The notes: generated by a model from the sequence alone, not told the origin. A stretch of 64,000 nucleotides of DNA from Microglena sp. YARC (GCA_022414725.1 CM039463.1:32877579-32941578), one strand, 5' to 3'; counted from the first letter of the stretch, positions 28,282 to 38,400 are shown. Made by a program: numbers and translations.

Positions 28282-28906
28282 ATGGCCAGGTTGCGGATAA
28301 ACTTGGATGATGGTGTTGTCGACCAGGCAGTGTATGCCAAGGTGTCACCATTGGTAGTGAAGCTGCTTGGATTCAGTCAGGACGGAAGCCTAGTTGGTCA
28401 GTTCAGCGGCTTCATGCATGGGGAAGTCATCGTGGCAGCAGGACACATGCAGGGGTTCTGCGGCAAGCCCCTAGGTAGTACATCACCGGCTGTGGCCTTT
28501 AAGGCAAGGTACCCAACCGACGGCTTTGAGGAGGATTTGGAGGTCGTGGCCCCTCACCTCCAGCAATGTGCCTGACCTCATTCTGTTGAAGGGTTCCCGC
28601 TCTGCCACGAGCCTTTGGTCCACTGATCTTGAAATCATGGCGTCAGTGTACGCACTGGGGTACACAGGCACAGAGAACAAGCCCAGTTGCTCCAAGGGCT
28701 CACTATCCAGCACCATGCCTGGCTCAGTGGCCATCACTGCACACGCAGATGACGGGTTTTCAGGCGGACCAGTGGTCGACAAGCATGGCCGTCTGCTGGG
28801 GGTCGTGAAGGGCGCACTTGGCACCACAATCATGCTCATCGGCATCACCCCCAACTACGACCTTCACACCTACCTGCTTCAAGCAGGATATCCAGGCTTG
28901 ATCTAA
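28282..28906 (+). pseudogene. Trypsin-like serine protease, frameshifted
   Basis: Chymotrypsin-fold protease of about 200 residues. The first frame (28,282-28,575) has the His motif VIVAAGHMQGF; the second frame (to 28,906) has the Asp segment NVPDLILLKGS and the nucleophile loop DGFSGGPVVDKHGRLLGVVKG, where Gly-x-Ser-Gly-Gly-Pro holds the catalytic Ser. The shift falls in a C-run near 28,547. The catalytic triad is otherwise complete, so the gene is young as a pseudogene, or the shift is a sequencing error. Resembles viral and DegP-type trypsin-2 proteases in length. No signal peptide. Confidence 0.85.
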
Positions 28907-29018
28907 GTTCTGCGAAATCACCACAATCTTTTAAAATCAGGTACAAATCGGAGCATAAAGATACTTGTGGATATATTACTATCTATTACCATCTATTATT
29001 TAGTTATTACTATTAATA

Positions 29019-30342
29019 ATGATTTCAGTGGAAATAAATAACCACATCTTGATACGGGTCAAATGTATGGAACACAAGTGGTATTGGAGTTTATTGAGCT
29101 CAAACCCCAATATCACATGGGATATCATCGAATCCAATCCCAACAAACCATGGGATTGGTACTGGATCAGCAGAAACCCCAACATCACACTAGATATTAT
29201 ACAAGCCAACCCAGATAAACCATGGGACTGGTTCTGGATTAGCAGAAACCCTACAATAACGATTGATATTGTCATTACAACCCCCAGTAAACCTTGGGAT
29301 TGGGGTGGGTTGAGCATAAACCCCAACATCACATGGGAGATTATACAAGCCAACCCAGATAAACCATGGGACTGGTATTATATCAGCAGAAAACCCTACA
29401 TCACGTGGGAAATGATCGAAGCCAACCCCGACAAACCGTGGAATTGGTATTGGATCAGCAGAAACCCATGCATTAAATGGGATATTGTCATTACAAACCC
29501 AGACAAACCGTGGGGACTGGGTGGATTGAGTTCACACCCGAACATCACCACTAGATATTATACAAACCAGCCCTGACAAACCATGGGATTGGTTTAATAT
29601 CAGCATAAACCCCAACATCACATGGGAGATTATACAAGCCAACCCAGATAAACCATGGGACTGGTTTTTGATCAGTAAAAACCCCAACATCACATGGGAG
29701 ATTATACAAGCCAACCCAGATAAACCATGGGACTGGTTTTTGATCAGTAAAAACCCCAGTATCACATGGGATATTATACAAGCCAATCCAGATAAACCAT
29801 GGAACTGGAACTGGATCAGCAAAAACCCTGTCATAACGATGGATATTATCGAAACCAACCCAGACAAACCGTGGAATTGGGGTGGAATGAGCGCAAACCC
29901 CAATATCACGTGGGAAATTATACAAGCCAACCCAGATAAACCATGGGACTGGTTTTTGATCAGTAAAAACCCCAGTATCACATGGGATATTATACAAGCC
30001 AATCCAAATAAACCATGGAACTGGAATTGGATCAGCAAAAACCCTGTCATAACGATGGATATTATCGAAACCAACCCAGACAAACCGTGGAATTGGGGTG
30101 GAATGAGCGCAAACCCCAATATCACGTGGGAGATTATACAAACCAACCCAGATAAACCATGGGGCTGGTATGAGTTGAGCAGAAACCCCAATATGTTGCT
30201 ATCTTCCCAAGACATATGTGATATCATTCGTAGATACAGATCAGCAAGAACTATACAAAAAATATGGCGCCATGTCAATACTAACCCAAGTTATAATGCA
30301 TGTCAACACAGACTCTATAGGGAATATAATGAAATGGTTTAA
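29019..30342 (+). pseudogene. NPDKPW tandem-repeat protein, giant-virus type, frameshifted
   Basis: About 22-residue repeats of the form NPDKPWDWYWISRNPNIT followed by W(D/E)II(Q/E)A; roughly 17-18 units. ATG 29,019, first frame ends at 29,576, the second continues from about 29,580 to 30,342 after a one-base slip in ATCACCACTAGA. Ends in a basic segment (RRYRSARTIQKIWRHVN) resembling an IQ-like helix. From memory such repeats are abundant in mimivirus-related genomes; function unknown. Within 29,640-30,150 two blocks of about 240 bp are almost identical, so recent repeat-array duplication is clear. Confidence 0.88.
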
Positions 30343-30349
30343 AATTAAC

Positions 30350-30590
30350 CCCGTTACACTCAGACCGGTCAATAATGTTACAGTATATTGAATCAATTAC
30401 AATTCTCTATGTACAACTTGGACAGACGGTCGATTGTTGTACACATGTACACATTGCTGAAAAGTTTGAGGAGAGTGGCTATACTTGCGAATGTAAGCCA
30501 CATGACAGTCTCGAGGTGGATCTCAAACCCCACTAAAAAAGTGTACAACCGGAATAAACCTAAATTTAATACAGATGAATGGATCTAATG
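30350..30590 (+). pseudogene. Truncated Tc1/mariner-type transposase (N-terminal HTH) with element end
   Basis: Begins with the terminal sequence CAGACCGGTCAATAATGTTA. The ORF from 30,388 gives a helix-turn-helix (RRVAILANVSHMTVSRWI), then stops after 66 codons. Near-identical to the start of 33,791-34,264. Confidence 0.75.
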
Positions 30591-31001
30591 ATCTCCATGC
30601 GCATCCCGCCGTCGTCTGCCTTATCCCCTTCTCTTCCATGCATGATGGACGCGTCCTCCTCCATTTTGCGTGTGCCATGCGTTCTGTCTCATGCTTCATG
30701 TGAACTGTGGGCTCCCCTTCGTACGTCGCTTGTTCCGCGAGGCTACATTAACGTGTTTTGTGCATTTGTGCCGATGAGAAAGAAGCTCAAGCGTTACAGT
30801 GATAATAAGCCCAAGTGTTACAGTGAATCTTTTACAAACAACGTACACATAATCATTGTGTAAGACTTATTACGCAGTAGTGGACTTGTTATGCAGTAGT
30901 GTGTGTGTCTAATGCTTGATGTTAAGTGTGGGCTCCCCTCCGGTCGCCCACCCGGAAAGGGGCTCCGCCGCTTGTTTATACAGCCCGCAATTCTGCGGCG
31001 T
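30591..31001. other. Repeat-rich spacer
   Basis: 30,713-30,915 is an inverted copy of 43,650-43,860 (AACGTGTTTTGTGCATTTGT, CAAGCGTTACAGTGATAATA). A partial GC-rich repeat follows at 30,932-30,976. No gene. Confidence 0.65.
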
Positions 31002-31280
31002 TTACGGATATGTCACTAGCATAACGCCCGCTAAGATGCGTACGCGTTTAGTTCCTTTTACTTTGCAGTTGAAAAAGCGCATGCACATCGATTCCGTTGA
31101 CAAAATCTCATAAATAACATGTTTATCGACCCAACGGATGTCATTTGTTTCAATAATGCAATGGTCCATGAACGCTGTGTGCAATATGTCCGACTGCACC
31201 CAAGCCTTATCCGAAACATCACAATGTTTTCCGATAAAGTTTGAAAACAAGTTCTCGATACGCTCTTGCTCGTTCATCAT
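31002..31280 (-). CDS. Hypothetical protein, 92 aa, paralogue of 12,772-13,050
   Basis: Same length, same ATG and stop, about ten residue differences from the other copy, mostly conservative (L/S, E/D, V/L, M/I). Upstream 80 bp (to the AACGTGTTCACATGAACAC block) and downstream GC-rich repeat are duplicated too. Unknown function. Confidence 0.7.
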   Translation of the reverse strand: MMNEQERIENLFSNFIGKHCDVSDKAWVQSDILHTAFMDHCIIETNDIRWVDKHVIYEILSTESMCMRFFNCKVKGTKRVRILAGVMLVTYP

Positions 31281-31368
31281 TTGATGACAGATTGGTTGTT
31301 GACTTTAAGTTACTTGGCATTGATTGCATCTGCATGAGAGACTCAGATGTCGTGACCCAATCCCTATT

Positions 31369-32439
31369 TTAAACGTGTTCACATGAACACCTCTGAAAAG
31401 ACTCTCCATCTCGGGAACAACAATTTATTATTTCACTCCATCCATTTTTCAAGTACGTCAACGAAGTGAGTCCTTCCAGCGGTGATATGTCGTCCACGTC
31501 GGTGCCCTCCATGTTCAGATGAACCAACGAAGTGAGTCCGGCAAGCGGTGATATGTCGAGCACCTTGATCCGGCGACAAGACGAAATGGAGCCGGACATC
31601 GGTGAGATGTCTTCGAGCTTGTATTTGAGATGCGAAATGTCGAGGTGAATCAACGAATTGATACCGGACAGAGATGATAGGTATTCCACGTCGGTGCCCT
31701 CCATGTTCAGGTGAATCAACAAAGTGAGTCCTGCCAGCGGTGATAATAGGTGTTCGCCCACCCGTGTGTACGCCATGTTCAGATGAACCAACGCGGTGAG
31801 TCCGGACAGCTTTGATATGTCTGCGAGTTTGTTTCCGATATGCGAAATGTTGAGGTGAACCAACGCATTGAGTCCTGAAATCGCTGATAATGGGTGTTTG
31901 TCCACGTACGTGAGGTGCGAAATATCTAGGTGAATCAACGAATTGAGACCGGACAGCGGTGATATGTCGGCCACACGTGTGTGCGACATGTTCATGTGCG
32001 TCAACGAATTGAGTCCGGACAGTTGTGATATGTCGGTCACGTAGGTGTGCGACATGTTAATGTGCGTCAACGAAGTGAGTCCGTACAGTGGCGATATGTC
32101 GGTCACGTAGGTGTTCGACATGTCCAGGTGAACCAACGCAGTGAGTCCGGACAGCGACGATATGTCTTGGATATTGTCTTCGATAGCCGACATTGATTGG
32201 TAGGGTACGTATTCCACCCGATTGACACCGATTTTCAACTCTTTGAGCCTGCAAATGCGTGATAATGCGTATTCCAAACTGTTTTAATGTCTTAAGTGGA
32301 TCCTTGTGACACACCGGGGTGCGGCGCATCTCCACTGTTTGCAAACGAGAGGCACTTGTTTGAGGTGGGATTCGTTCGAAATCGCATTAGATAGAATGAT
32401 CTCCAATACATCTTCATTGATTTCTTCAAACGAACTCAT
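31369..32439 (-). pseudogene. F-box / leucine-rich repeat protein with an in-frame TAA
   Basis: From ATG 32,439 the first 51 codons form an F-box-like motif (INEDVLEIILSNAISNE then VCKQWRC). Codon 52 is TAA; the same frame then runs 302 codons through about twelve 23-residue LRRs of the form SGLTALVHLDMSNTYVTDIS. F-box proteins link substrates to SCF ubiquitin ligases, and LRRs bind the substrate; giant viruses often carry such adaptors (general knowledge). Either the TAA is a nonsense mutation, or the LRR part is separately initiated. The stop lies inside a shared repeat block, so the C-terminus may be replaced. The ATG overlaps the stop of the upstream gene as ATGA. Confidence 0.85.
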
Positions 32440-32948
32440 TCGTTTGTGAAGTGTTCTGTGCTGTGCTGATGGTTGTTTACACTGAAGAATGGTTGTTTAC
32501 ACTTAATTCGAGGACTACGATACGAGGCAAGGCGATGAGGGACGAGAATCCGCCACCGCATCCGTGCACTGAATATTAATGAATGGCCCCGACAATGAAT
32601 TCGACATAGAGAGATTCGAGTTTGTATGGCTGTATTAATCTGTAGCTTCTCAAGCGCTTCTGCGCGCTCAGTCTCAAGCTCAAGCTCAATCTCCATACTA
32701 TTCACTCGAGCAGCATCTGCCTTCTTTCGAGCGCGCTCAGTCTCAAGCTCAATCTTCAGTCGAGCATTCTCAAGCTCAATCTCCATACTATTCACTCGAG
32801 CATTCTCAAGCTCAATCTCCATACTATTCACTCGAGCAGCATCTGCCTTCTTTCGAGCGCGCTCAGTCTCAAGCTCAATCTTCAGTCGAGCCATGTAAAG
32901 AAGAGCGAAGGTAGAGATGCAGATAAGTAGTTGAGAATTGTCAATCAT
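32436..32948 (-). CDS. Membrane-anchored coiled-coil repeat protein, ~170 aa
   Basis: ATG 32,948. Hydrophobic N-terminal anchor (QLLICISTFALLYMA, residues 5-20), then charged helical repeats: two ~30-residue blocks ARLKIELETERARKKADAAR and short NSMEIELENAR repeats to residue ~105, and a basic, less regular tail. Same architecture as 39,399 and 46,894 (short TM, then Glu/Arg/Ala repeats), but different repeat sequence. Likely a membrane-tethered coiled coil; role unknown. Confidence 0.65.
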   Translation of the reverse strand: MIDNSQLLICISTFALLYMARLKIELETERARKKADAARVNSMEIELENARVNSMEIELENARLKIELETERARKKADAARVNSMEIELELETERAEALEKLQINTAIQTRISLCRIHCRGHSLIFSARMRWRILVPHRLASYRSPRIKCKQPFFSVNNHQHSTEHFTNE

Positions 32949-33238
32949 TGTTTATAAATTCTGATGATTGTTTCTTAAGTCGTGTGTTTCGCAATCTCAA
33001 TCTCTGGGCCATGTACTGTAGTGTACCACCACTCCGGCAAAAGATTGTAGGCGTCATCAGCCACGCGTGTCTCTTCTTGTGTCCTCCTCCGATGATGAGC
33101 AATTCGTCACTCAACCCTGCTTGTGTTTACACTACATTTCCAATGTCGCGTCTCGGTGTTGTGCATGCACCGTTAGGTGTGCCGTACACGAAGCTGCTTG
33201 AGTGAATAAGCTTGAGACTGAGTTCGGTAGGAACAAGC

Positions 33239-33724
33239 TCACTGTAAATAACCAACAGCAATTGCATCGTCTGCAGTAACAGCAATGGCAAGTGCTGCTA
33301 CGTGTGCAGCAGCAGCGGCAGCCGCAGCAGCTAATGCCCTTGCCTTGGTGAGCGAACCTGCTGGCGAGGGCTTGACATAGCTCTGCATCTGCGGCACAAT
33401 ATTGTAAAGGTCCTCGTTGCCAAGCTTGATTGTGTAGGACTCTTGAATGGACACGTCGTAACACCTGGTATCAAAATCAGTGTCAATGATCTGCTGAACT
33501 AGTACCTGCCCACCCCTTTGTACAGCAAGGCCAGCTGGAGGATTGCACCGAGCTCCATCCGAATACTTGAATGACATCCTGACTATGCCAAGTGCGACAG
33601 CTTCAAACACGGCCCTTATGTCGTCGGTGATGTACATGTCATCAGGTCCAGTCGACCCCGTAGCCTTTTGAAAGCTGATAGAAGCATGCATGATGTCCGG
33701 ATCCTGCATGTTGTTTTTTGACAT
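33239..33724 (-). CDS. Hypothetical protein, ~161 aa, Ala-rich C-terminus
   Basis: ATG 33,724 (MSKNNMQDPDIMHAS); 33,745 is possible. A folded-looking middle (DDIRAVFEAVALGIVRMSFK, QVLVQQIIDTDFDTRCYDVS) is followed by an Ala-rich helix of about 30 residues. No family recognised. TGA stop. A Tc1-like fragment lies just upstream. Confidence 0.6.
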   Translation of the reverse strand: MSKNNMQDPDIMHASISFQKATGSTGPDDMYITDDIRAVFEAVALGIVRMSFKYSDGARCNPPAGLAVQRGGQVLVQQIIDTDFDTRCYDVSIQESYTIKLGNEDLYNIVPQMQSYVKPSPAGSLTKARALAAAAAAAAAHVAALAIAVTADDAIAVGYLQ

Positions 33725-33756
33725 TAAGTGATAAATTAAAACCATGTCAACACAAG

Positions 33757-34260
33757 TTACAGTCAGACCGGTCAATAATGTTACAGTATATTGAATCAAT
33801 TACAATTCTCTATGTACAACTTGGACAGACGGTCGATTGTTGTACACATGTACACATTGCTGCAAAGTTTGAGGAGAGTGGCTATACTTGCGAATGTAAA
33901 CCACATGACAGTCTCGAGGTGGATCTCAAACCCCACTAAAAAAGTGTACAAACGGAATAAACCTACAAAATCGGATGTGGTCATAGAGTTCTTAAAGGCG
34001 TCATTAAAAATAGATCCATTCGCATCTCTTTCTGGTCTTCGTCATAAGGTAAAGGATGCTTTCGGATTTGAGGTATCAAAAGAGTTGATTCGCGTTGTGA
34101 TAAAAAGGCTTGGGCTTACAAAGAAAAAAGCAAAGTTCTTCTCCAGGCCTGATAACTTATATGAAAATCTTTCTCTTTATTCCCTTGTCCGAGTGTACTC
34201 TGACTCAGTCCATAAAACATTATGCTACCTCATCAAGTACAGTCGACGGAATACTACGAG
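33757..34260 (+). pseudogene. Tc1/mariner or IS630-like transposase, N-terminal half
   Basis: Element end TCAGACCGGTCAATAATGTT at 33,763, then an ORF (33,791-34,264) with two helix-turn-helix regions: RRVAILANVNHMTVSRWI and, after a linker, LRHKVKDAFGFEVSKELIRV with RLGLTKKKAKFF. This matches the paired HTH of IS630/Tc1/mariner transposases. The DDE catalytic part is missing; the ORF is cut at 34,240 by an end of the CAGTCGACGGAATACTA family. Confidence 0.8.
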
Positions 34261-34574
34261 TTAGGCCCGCCTTTGAGTAGGACAATGTGCTTCACGAACT
34301 CCAATCGCTCAAGCACACACGCCACCATGTTGCTCGCAGTAGATGGCTTGATGTTAGGCAAGAAGATGTTGTTGGTTAGCACCATGTGCTCTATGTCATG
34401 TCCAGTCAACATTGATGTCACATAGGATGCAATAAACCGCTCCGAACCATTGCCCCACACACACACACCCTGTGACCCAGTAATCGAGTATTCACCTGAC
34501 TCGCACTTTGTGATGCGGAGCAGTTCTCCTTCATCCAGCATGATAGACAGCCTACACGCACGCCCGGTATTCAT
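34254..34574 (-). CDS. Hypothetical protein, ~106 aa
   Basis: ATG 34,574. Contains GEYSITGSQGVCVWGNGSER and helices (STASNMVACVLERLEFVKHI). No recognised family. Stop TAG lies at the edge of the element end at 34,240-34,257. Confidence 0.55.
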   Translation of the reverse strand: MNTGRACRLSIMLDEGELLRITKCESGEYSITGSQGVCVWGNGSERFIASYVTSMLTGHDIEHMVLTNNIFLPNIKPSTASNMVACVLERLEFVKHIVLLKGGPNS

Positions 34575-34696
34575 CACTCTAGATATGCAGCTTGTACGAG
34601 TGGGTTGCCAGTGGTGGCTTTTATTGTAAATATCGACAGTAACCTTTAAACCTGGATAGCCGCGCGCGAATTCAGATTGATTTCCGTTCGTACTCC

Positions 34697-35000
34697 AATT
34701 ATTTCAACAAAAAATAAATACTGAAGAATGCCGGAGGCTAACATCAATCCCTATTTTAAACGTGTTCACATGAACACCTCTGAAAAGACTCTCCATCTCT
34801 GTAACAACAATTATTTCAACAAAAAATAAATACTGAAGAATGCCGGAGGCTCACATCAATCCCTATTTTAAACGTGTTCACATGAACACCTCTGAAAAGA
34901 CTCTCCATCTCTGTAACAACAATTATTTCAACAAAAAATAAATACCGAAGAATGCCGGAGGCTCACATCAATCCCTATTTTAAACGCGTTCACATGAACA
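34697..35000 (-). repeat. 112-bp tandem repeat, 2.7 copies
   Basis: Units start at 34,697, 34,809 and 34,921: TTTCAACAAAAAATAAATAC, TGCCGGAGGCT.ACATCAATC, then the TTTTAAACGTGTTCACATGA block. Tandem amplification of the block otherwise seen singly at 13,128 and 31,358. Sits just 3' of the 34,980-35,228 ORF. Confidence 0.9.
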
Positions 35001-35228
35001 CCTCTCTGAGTCCGCAGCTGAATTCCACTGCCCCACTCCGTATAAAATGTTTATCAAACGGCGCAAGCAATGTTCAACTTTGTTATGCCAGAAAATGGTG
35101 AACGAGATGTCAAAGGCCTGATAAATAGCTAATGCATCTCGTTGTGATTTCGGGGTGATTGTATGCGCAAACAAGGTATTGGGGTCATGGTTCAAGTTCA
35201 ATTGTTTTAAGTAAACACGCTCCCCCAT
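34980..35228 (-). CDS. Hypothetical protein, C-terminus replaced by repeats
   Basis: ATG 35,228 (MGERVYLKQLNLNHDPNT). About 65 residues of ordinary composition, then a tail translated from the CCACTGCCCCACTCC and TGTTCACATGAACAC repeats. Overlaps the ankyrin gene's end by 22 bases on the same strand. Confidence 0.45.
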   Translation of the reverse strand: MGERVYLKQLNLNHDPNTLFAHTITPKSQRDALAIYQAFDISFTIFWHNKVEHCLRRLINILYGVGQWNSAADSERCSCERV

Positions 35229-36928
35229 CCAATCACGGATGACGATGCACGGTTCTCCTCGCCCGCGAACTCAGGATTCATCAAAACCTTGCAGACATCG
35301 AGATGGCCTCTAATAAAGGCTAATCTCAATGCCTGGCTTTCGTTGTCATCTGCCTTGGCACGGTGCTCCTTGCCCGCGAACTCAGGATTCATCAGAACCT
35401 TGCAGACATCCACATGTCCTTCAATAGCACCTTCCCTCAGTGCCTGGCTGTTGTTGTCATCTGCCTTGGCACGGTGCTTCTCGCCCGCGAACTCAGGATT
35501 CATCAGAACCTTGCAGACATCCACATGTCCTTCATTAGCGGCGGCACACAGTGCCTCGCTGTTGTCGTCATCTGCCTTGGCACGGTGCTTCTCGCCCGCG
35601 AACTCAGGATTCATCAGAACCTTGCAGACGTCCACATGTCCTTCATTAGCGGCTAATCTCAATGCACGATTGTCGTATGCATCTGCCTTGGCGCTATGCT
35701 CCTCGCTCGCGAACTCAGGATCCATCAGAACCTTGCAGACATCCACATGTCCTTCCATAGCGGCGTTAGTCAGTGCATAGCTTAAGTCTGCATCAGCTTT
35801 GGCACGGTGCTCCTCGCCCGCGAATTCCGGATTCATCAGAACCTTGCAGACATCCAGATAGCCTCCATTAGCGGCGGCACTCAGTGCAAGACTGTCGTTG
35901 TCATCTGCCTTGGCACTGTGCTCCTCGCTCGCGAACTCAGGATCCATCAGAACCTTGCAGACATCCACATGTCCTTCCATAGCGGCGTTAGTCAGTGCAT
36001 AGCTTAAGTCTACATCAGCTTTGGCACGGTGCTCCTCGCCCGCGAATTCCGGATTCATCAGAACCTTGCAGACATCCACATGTCCTTCCTTAGCGGCGGC
36101 ACTCAGTGCCTGGCTTTCGTTGTCATCTGCCTTGGCACTGTGCTCCTCGCCCGCTAACTCAGGATTCATCAGAACCATGCATACATCGAGATAGCCTCCT
36201 TTAGCGGCGTACCTCAGTGCATAGCTGAAGACTGCATTAGATTTGGCACGGTACTCCTCACCCGCGAATTCCGGATTCATCAGAACCTTGCAGACATCTA
36301 GATAGCCTCCACTAGCGGCTAACCTCAGTGCCTGGCTTTCGTTGGCATCTGCCTTGGCACGGTGCTCCTCGCCTGTGAACTCAGGATCCATCAGAACCTT
36401 GCATACATCCAGATAGCCTCCCCGAGCGGCGTACCTCAGTGCCTGGCTGGTGTTGACATCTGCCTTTGCGCAGTGCTCGCCTGCAAACTCCGGATCCATA
36501 AGAAGCTTGCAGAGATCCACATGACCTCCCTTAGCGGCGTACTCCAATGCCCGGATGTCGTTGTGATCTTTTAGCAATATGCTGACGACGTCGGCTCGCC
36601 TGGCCTTACACGCTAACCTCATGGGGTTCTGATTGAGATGATCACATCTGTCCACGAGCGCCTGTGCTTCACATGCAGCGTCAGCAGCGAAAGCAGTACG
36701 CATGGCTCGACTGATGAGGCCGGCGTGCATCCAGTTCCCGTCCTTCTTCCAACTGCCTGCTCGGCGCATGATCAAAACCACGGTTTCCATCTGAAGCGCG
36801 TCCATACCGGTCCGATTGTACATCAAAATCTCCTCCTTCAAGCTTCGACGTGACCTGAGGATGAAAGAGAGATCTTCGGTACACTGCCACAGAACATTTC
36901 TACATTTTCTGAGCGCTAAACCGACCAA
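35207..36928 (-). CDS. Ankyrin-repeat protein, up to 573 codons
   Basis: First in-frame ATG at 36,823; the frame is open back to 36,930 where an inserted element begins, so the N-terminus is probably truncated. A ~100-residue N-terminal region (METVVLIMRRAGSWKKDGNW) precedes about twelve repeats of 39 residues with the consensus GHVDVCKVLMNPEFAGEEHR then AKADxxxSQALRxAAxx. These are ankyrin helices (A..GH.DVCK.LM). Repeats are nearly identical at DNA level, with two classes (N-P-E-F and D-P-E-F), so the array is homogenised or recently expanded. Ankyrin proteins are typical of giant viruses and bind protein partners. Confidence 0.88.
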   Translation of the reverse strand: MVGLALRKCRNVLWQCTEDLSFILRSRRSLKEEILMYNRTGMDALQMETVVLIMRRAGSWKKDGNWMHAGLISRAMRTAFAADAACEAQALVDRCDHLNQNPMRLACKARRADVVSILLKDHNDIRALEYAAKGGHVDLCKLLMDPEFAGEHCAKADVNTSQALRYAARGGYLDVCKVLMDPEFTGEEHRAKADANESQALRLAASGGYLDVCKVLMNPEFAGEEYRAKSNAVFSYALRYAAKGGYLDVCMVLMNPELAGEEHSAKADDNESQALSAAAKEGHVDVCKVLMNPEFAGEEHRAKADVDLSYALTNAAMEGHVDVCKVLMDPEFASEEHSAKADDNDSLALSAAANGGYLDVCKVLMNPEFAGEEHRAKADADLSYALTNAAMEGHVDVCKVLMDPEFASEEHSAKADAYDNRALRLAANEGHVDVCKVLMNPEFAGEKHRAKADDDNSEALCAAANEGHVDVCKVLMNPEFAGEKHRAKADDNNSQALREGAIEGHVDVCKVLMNPEFAGKEHRAKADDNESQALRLAFIRGHLDVCKVLMNPEFAGEENRASSSVIGWGSVFT

Positions 36929-36939
36929 TTCCTCATACA

Positions 36940-37028
36940 GCTACAGTCAACGGAATACTATAATGAAACCGCTTCGTGTACGGCACACCAAATGGTGTAG
37001 CAACCCACGGGGCAGTGGAACACCAATA
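36940..37028 (+). repeat. CGGAATACTATAATGAAACC element copy
   Basis: ACAGTCAACGGAATACTATA at the outer edge, then CTTCGTGTACGGCACACC, GGTGTAGCAACCCACGGGG, GTGGAACACC. Cuts the 5' side of the ankyrin gene. Confidence 0.8.
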
Positions 37029-37046
37029 CGATTTTGAATCAACAAA

Positions 37047-37345
37047 ATGCCAAGGTATCATCCATTAATTGATTCAGTATGACCATACACAAGTGCTTGA
37101 CATGACAGTAACAGTAACATTACAATCAAGAACAACCTATGATTTTGACAAGGCACAACCCTGTTTGAAGACACATCTCACTGCACCAGTCATCCTACAA
37201 GTAGGGCTGACAATTGCCAATGAATTCGTCAATTCAAACATAAGTTTATGCCAAGGCATCATCCATTAATTGATTCAGTATGGCCATACACAAGTGCTTG
37301 ACATGACAGTAACATTACAATCAAGAAACAACCTATGAATTGGAC
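37047..37345 (+). repeat. ~95-bp direct duplication
   Basis: GCCAAGG.ATCATCCATTAA, GATTCAGTATG.CCATACAC and ACAAGTGCTTGACATGACAG occur at 37,050-37,150 and 37,252-37,345. An inverted partial copy is at 60,195-60,242. Confidence 0.85.
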
Positions 37346-38050
37346 AAGGAAACCCTAAACAAACTCACTAGGGGTTGTGTGAAGAAATCTGCTGCTGGGT
37401 AGCGTTCAGGATTCCTTTGATGTTAACCTCAATGAAGTCTGCTCCCATGAGAATCGAGATGGTCAGTATGCACATCAACAACTCTCCTCTTCGAGGGGAC
37501 TTCAGGATGGACTGCAATGGGGAATGCAGTGTGTGTCAGGTATATGCCAGTGTAAGGACAACAACAAGTAAAAATTTATTAGTAGCTGTGGATGTTACAC
37601 TCAGACCGGTGAATAATGTTACATTGTGCAAAATAGAATAGTTGTACATTGAAAGTACAGAGGACGGCAAATTCAATATGATTCGAATGGTGTTGTTCCG
37701 CCATGGATAATAGCAAGTTGGTGAACCGTGACCATTACTGAGGTACGTAGCGCATAATTACAAGCTGGCAGGAACGCAGTGTCGAGCGTAGTGAGAAGAC
37801 AAAACACATACAGTCGGACTACTTTGGGGACTCGGGATAAACTCACCAAGATTGGATGTCATCAACTACCAAGGCTGCTCCAAACAATGAAGTACCACGC
37901 ACTCGAGGGATACAGCCTTTATAGCTTTTCAGCTTTCCTCCCACCTCGAGACTTATTAGAGTCCCTGAGTATTCTGGGTTGACTTGGGCATGTTTCCTGT
38001 GTTACGAAAAAATGGAGCATAAATCAGTCAGTCAGTGCATCAGCAGCATT
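37346..38050. other. Gene-free stretch
   Basis: Includes a CAGACCGGTGAATAATGTTA sequence at 37,601-37,622 (degenerate element end). Short ORFs (88 and 67 codons) look non-coding. Confidence 0.5.
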
Positions 38051-38052
38051 TG

Positions 38053-38400
38053 ACTATCCTGTAAGCTAGATCCGACCAGCTCAACTCGATATAGCATCCT
38101 GTAAGCTATCGAACACTCGCGACAGTGCAGGAAGGCAGTGCAGCAGCAGCATCTAACAACTATCCTGTAAGCTAGATCCGACCAGCTCAACTCGATATAG
38201 CATCCTGTAAGCTATCGAACACTCGCGACAGTGCAGGAAGGCAGTGCAGCAGCAGCATCTAACAACTATCCTGTAAGCTAGATCCGACCAGCTCAACTCG
38301 ATATAGCATCCTGTAAGCTATCGAACACTCGCGACAGTGCAGGAAGGCAGTGCAGCAGCAGCATCTAACAACTATCCCGTAAGCTAGATCCGACCAACTT
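38053..38400 (+). repeat. 106-bp tandem repeat, about 3.3 copies
   Basis: Units start at 38,053, 38,159, 38,265 and (partial) 38,371; each includes ACTATCCTGTAAGCTAGATC, CAACTCGATATAGCATCC and GGCAGTGCAGCAGCAGCATC. Copies are virtually identical. The partial unit runs into the 3' end of the following minus-strand ORF. Confidence 0.93.

Noticed and set aside
35289..36574. Plus-strand ORFs through the ankyrin gene (LRIHQNLADIHMSF repeats)
   Set aside because: Antisense shadow of the ankyrin repeats, which have the recognisable fold on the minus strand.
38053..38400. CRISPR or replication-origin iterons
   Set aside because: Simple 106-bp tandem duplication with identical units and no spacer variation.
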